NCBI RefSeq assembly: GCF_036206005.1
Contig: NZ_CP108143.1
Coordinates: 5,361,501-5,425,500, forward strand
Length of the DNA: 64,000 bases
Origin: Streptomyces sp. NBC_00178
Lineage (GTDB): Bacteria; Actinomycetota; Actinomycetes; Streptomycetales; Streptomycetaceae
Direction of reading: 5' to 3'
Shown: positions 63,775 to 64,000 of the stretch, piece after piece
How the letters are laid out: every line of letters starts with the position of its first letter
Position numbering within the stretch: the stretch's first letter is position 1
Position numbers and translations under genes: made by a program
Notes under the pieces: generated by a model
What the model was told of the DNA's origin: nothing
Database searches by the model: none
The model's input: the letters and a program-made list of their open reading frames with translations, nothing else

Positions 63775-64000
63775 ATGGCCGGAGATCCGAACACCAAGGT
63801 CAGGTACGAGAGCGTCCAGGAGATGGCGAACCGCCTGCGCGTCGTCTCGCGCAACATCATCAAGGACCTCGAGGAGATGGACGCCGCCCTCAAGGTCGTC
63901 ACCGACACCTGGGACGGTGACGCCCACGCCGGCTACGTCGGCCTGCAGAAGCAGTACAAGGGCAAGGCCGACCACATGAAGGACCGGCTGGAGCACGTCG
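63775..64000 (+). CDS. WXG100 family secreted protein (EsxA-like), cut by window end
   Basis: The first 75 residues are present, with W46-D-G48 at the turn between two helices. A charged second helix follows. It pairs with the preceding WXG100 protein; GAGGAGCAGACAG lies before ATG 63775. The C-terminal secretion motif (YxxxD/E) is beyond base 64000. Confidence 0.88.
   Translation, partial: MAGDPNTKVRYESVQEMANRLRVVSRNIIKDLEEMDAALKVVTDTWDGDAHAGYVGLQKQYKGKADHMKDRLEHV

Noticed and set aside
1..64000. CRISPR arrays, insertion sequences, prophage or attachment sites
   Set aside because: No direct-repeat/spacer pattern, transposase, integrase or phage structural motif was seen. Repeats present are coding low-complexity tracts and short hairpins.

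Overview
The window is chromosomal DNA of a Streptomyces or close relative. GC content is very high, third codon positions are almost all G or C, GTG starts are common, short tightly coupled operons prevail, and several starts look leaderless. The gene content is typical of the genus: a Tat-dependent putrescine transporter lipoprotein, a chitinase with a DasR-like operator, a nusA-infB block, and an ESX-type secretion locus that includes a mycosin. From memory only, the order resembles the part of the S. coelicolor chromosome around SCO5660-SCO5725. I see no insertion sequence, prophage, CRISPR array, rRNA or tRNA gene.

Layout. (1) 1-2.0 kb: start of adenosine deaminase, a DUF4190 membrane protein and a NADAR protein. 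(2) 2.2-9.4 kb: a putrescine/spermidine uptake and oxidation operon (aldehyde dehydrogenase, PotD, PotA, PotB, PotC, FAD-dependent amine oxidoreductase). The pathway continues at 12.8-20.2 kb with gabT, a PucR-type regulator and a second aldehyde dehydrogenase. Together these can take putrescine through aminobutyraldehyde, GABA and succinate semialdehyde to succinate. (3) Between these arms lie a conserved hypothetical gene, a secreted GH18 chitinase, a PAP2 phosphatase that overlaps it tail to tail, and a large membrane ATP-binding protein. (4) 20.2-21.8 kb: an isolated gene with a DUF4157 (eCIS core) domain fused to a probable zinc deaminase toxin. This is the most novel-looking gene here. 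(5) 22-26.8 kb: acyl-CoA dehydrogenase, an EPSP-synthase-like gene, a nucleotidyltransferase and a lipoprotein.

(6) 26.9-34.2 kb: isoprenoid and housekeeping genes dxr, rseP and ispG, two GNAT acetyltransferases, and proS. (7) 34.2-36.2 kb: a degenerate aminoglycoside-phosphotransferase-like gene, a ferritin-like DUF4439 gene and a lipoprotein. (8) 36.4-43.5 kb: the transcription/translation operon rimP-nusA-ylxR-infB-DUF503-rbfA-truB, with tandem micro-ORFs just before infB. (9) 43.7-48.3 kb: a 1188-residue protein with protease-like and NTPase-like domains whose catalytic residues are altered, then ribF. (10) 48.4-54.3 kb: an oligopeptide ABC transporter operon on the minus strand. (11) 54.5-64.0 kb: a type VII (ESX-like) secretion locus. 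A Pro/Gln-rich MinD-like ATPase, an unknown protein and EccE lie on the minus strand; EccB, mycosin MycP and two WXG100 proteins lie on the plus strand, and the last runs off the window.

Long perfect hairpins sit at most operon ends, often between convergent genes. Functions come from reading motifs in translated sequence; no database search was run.
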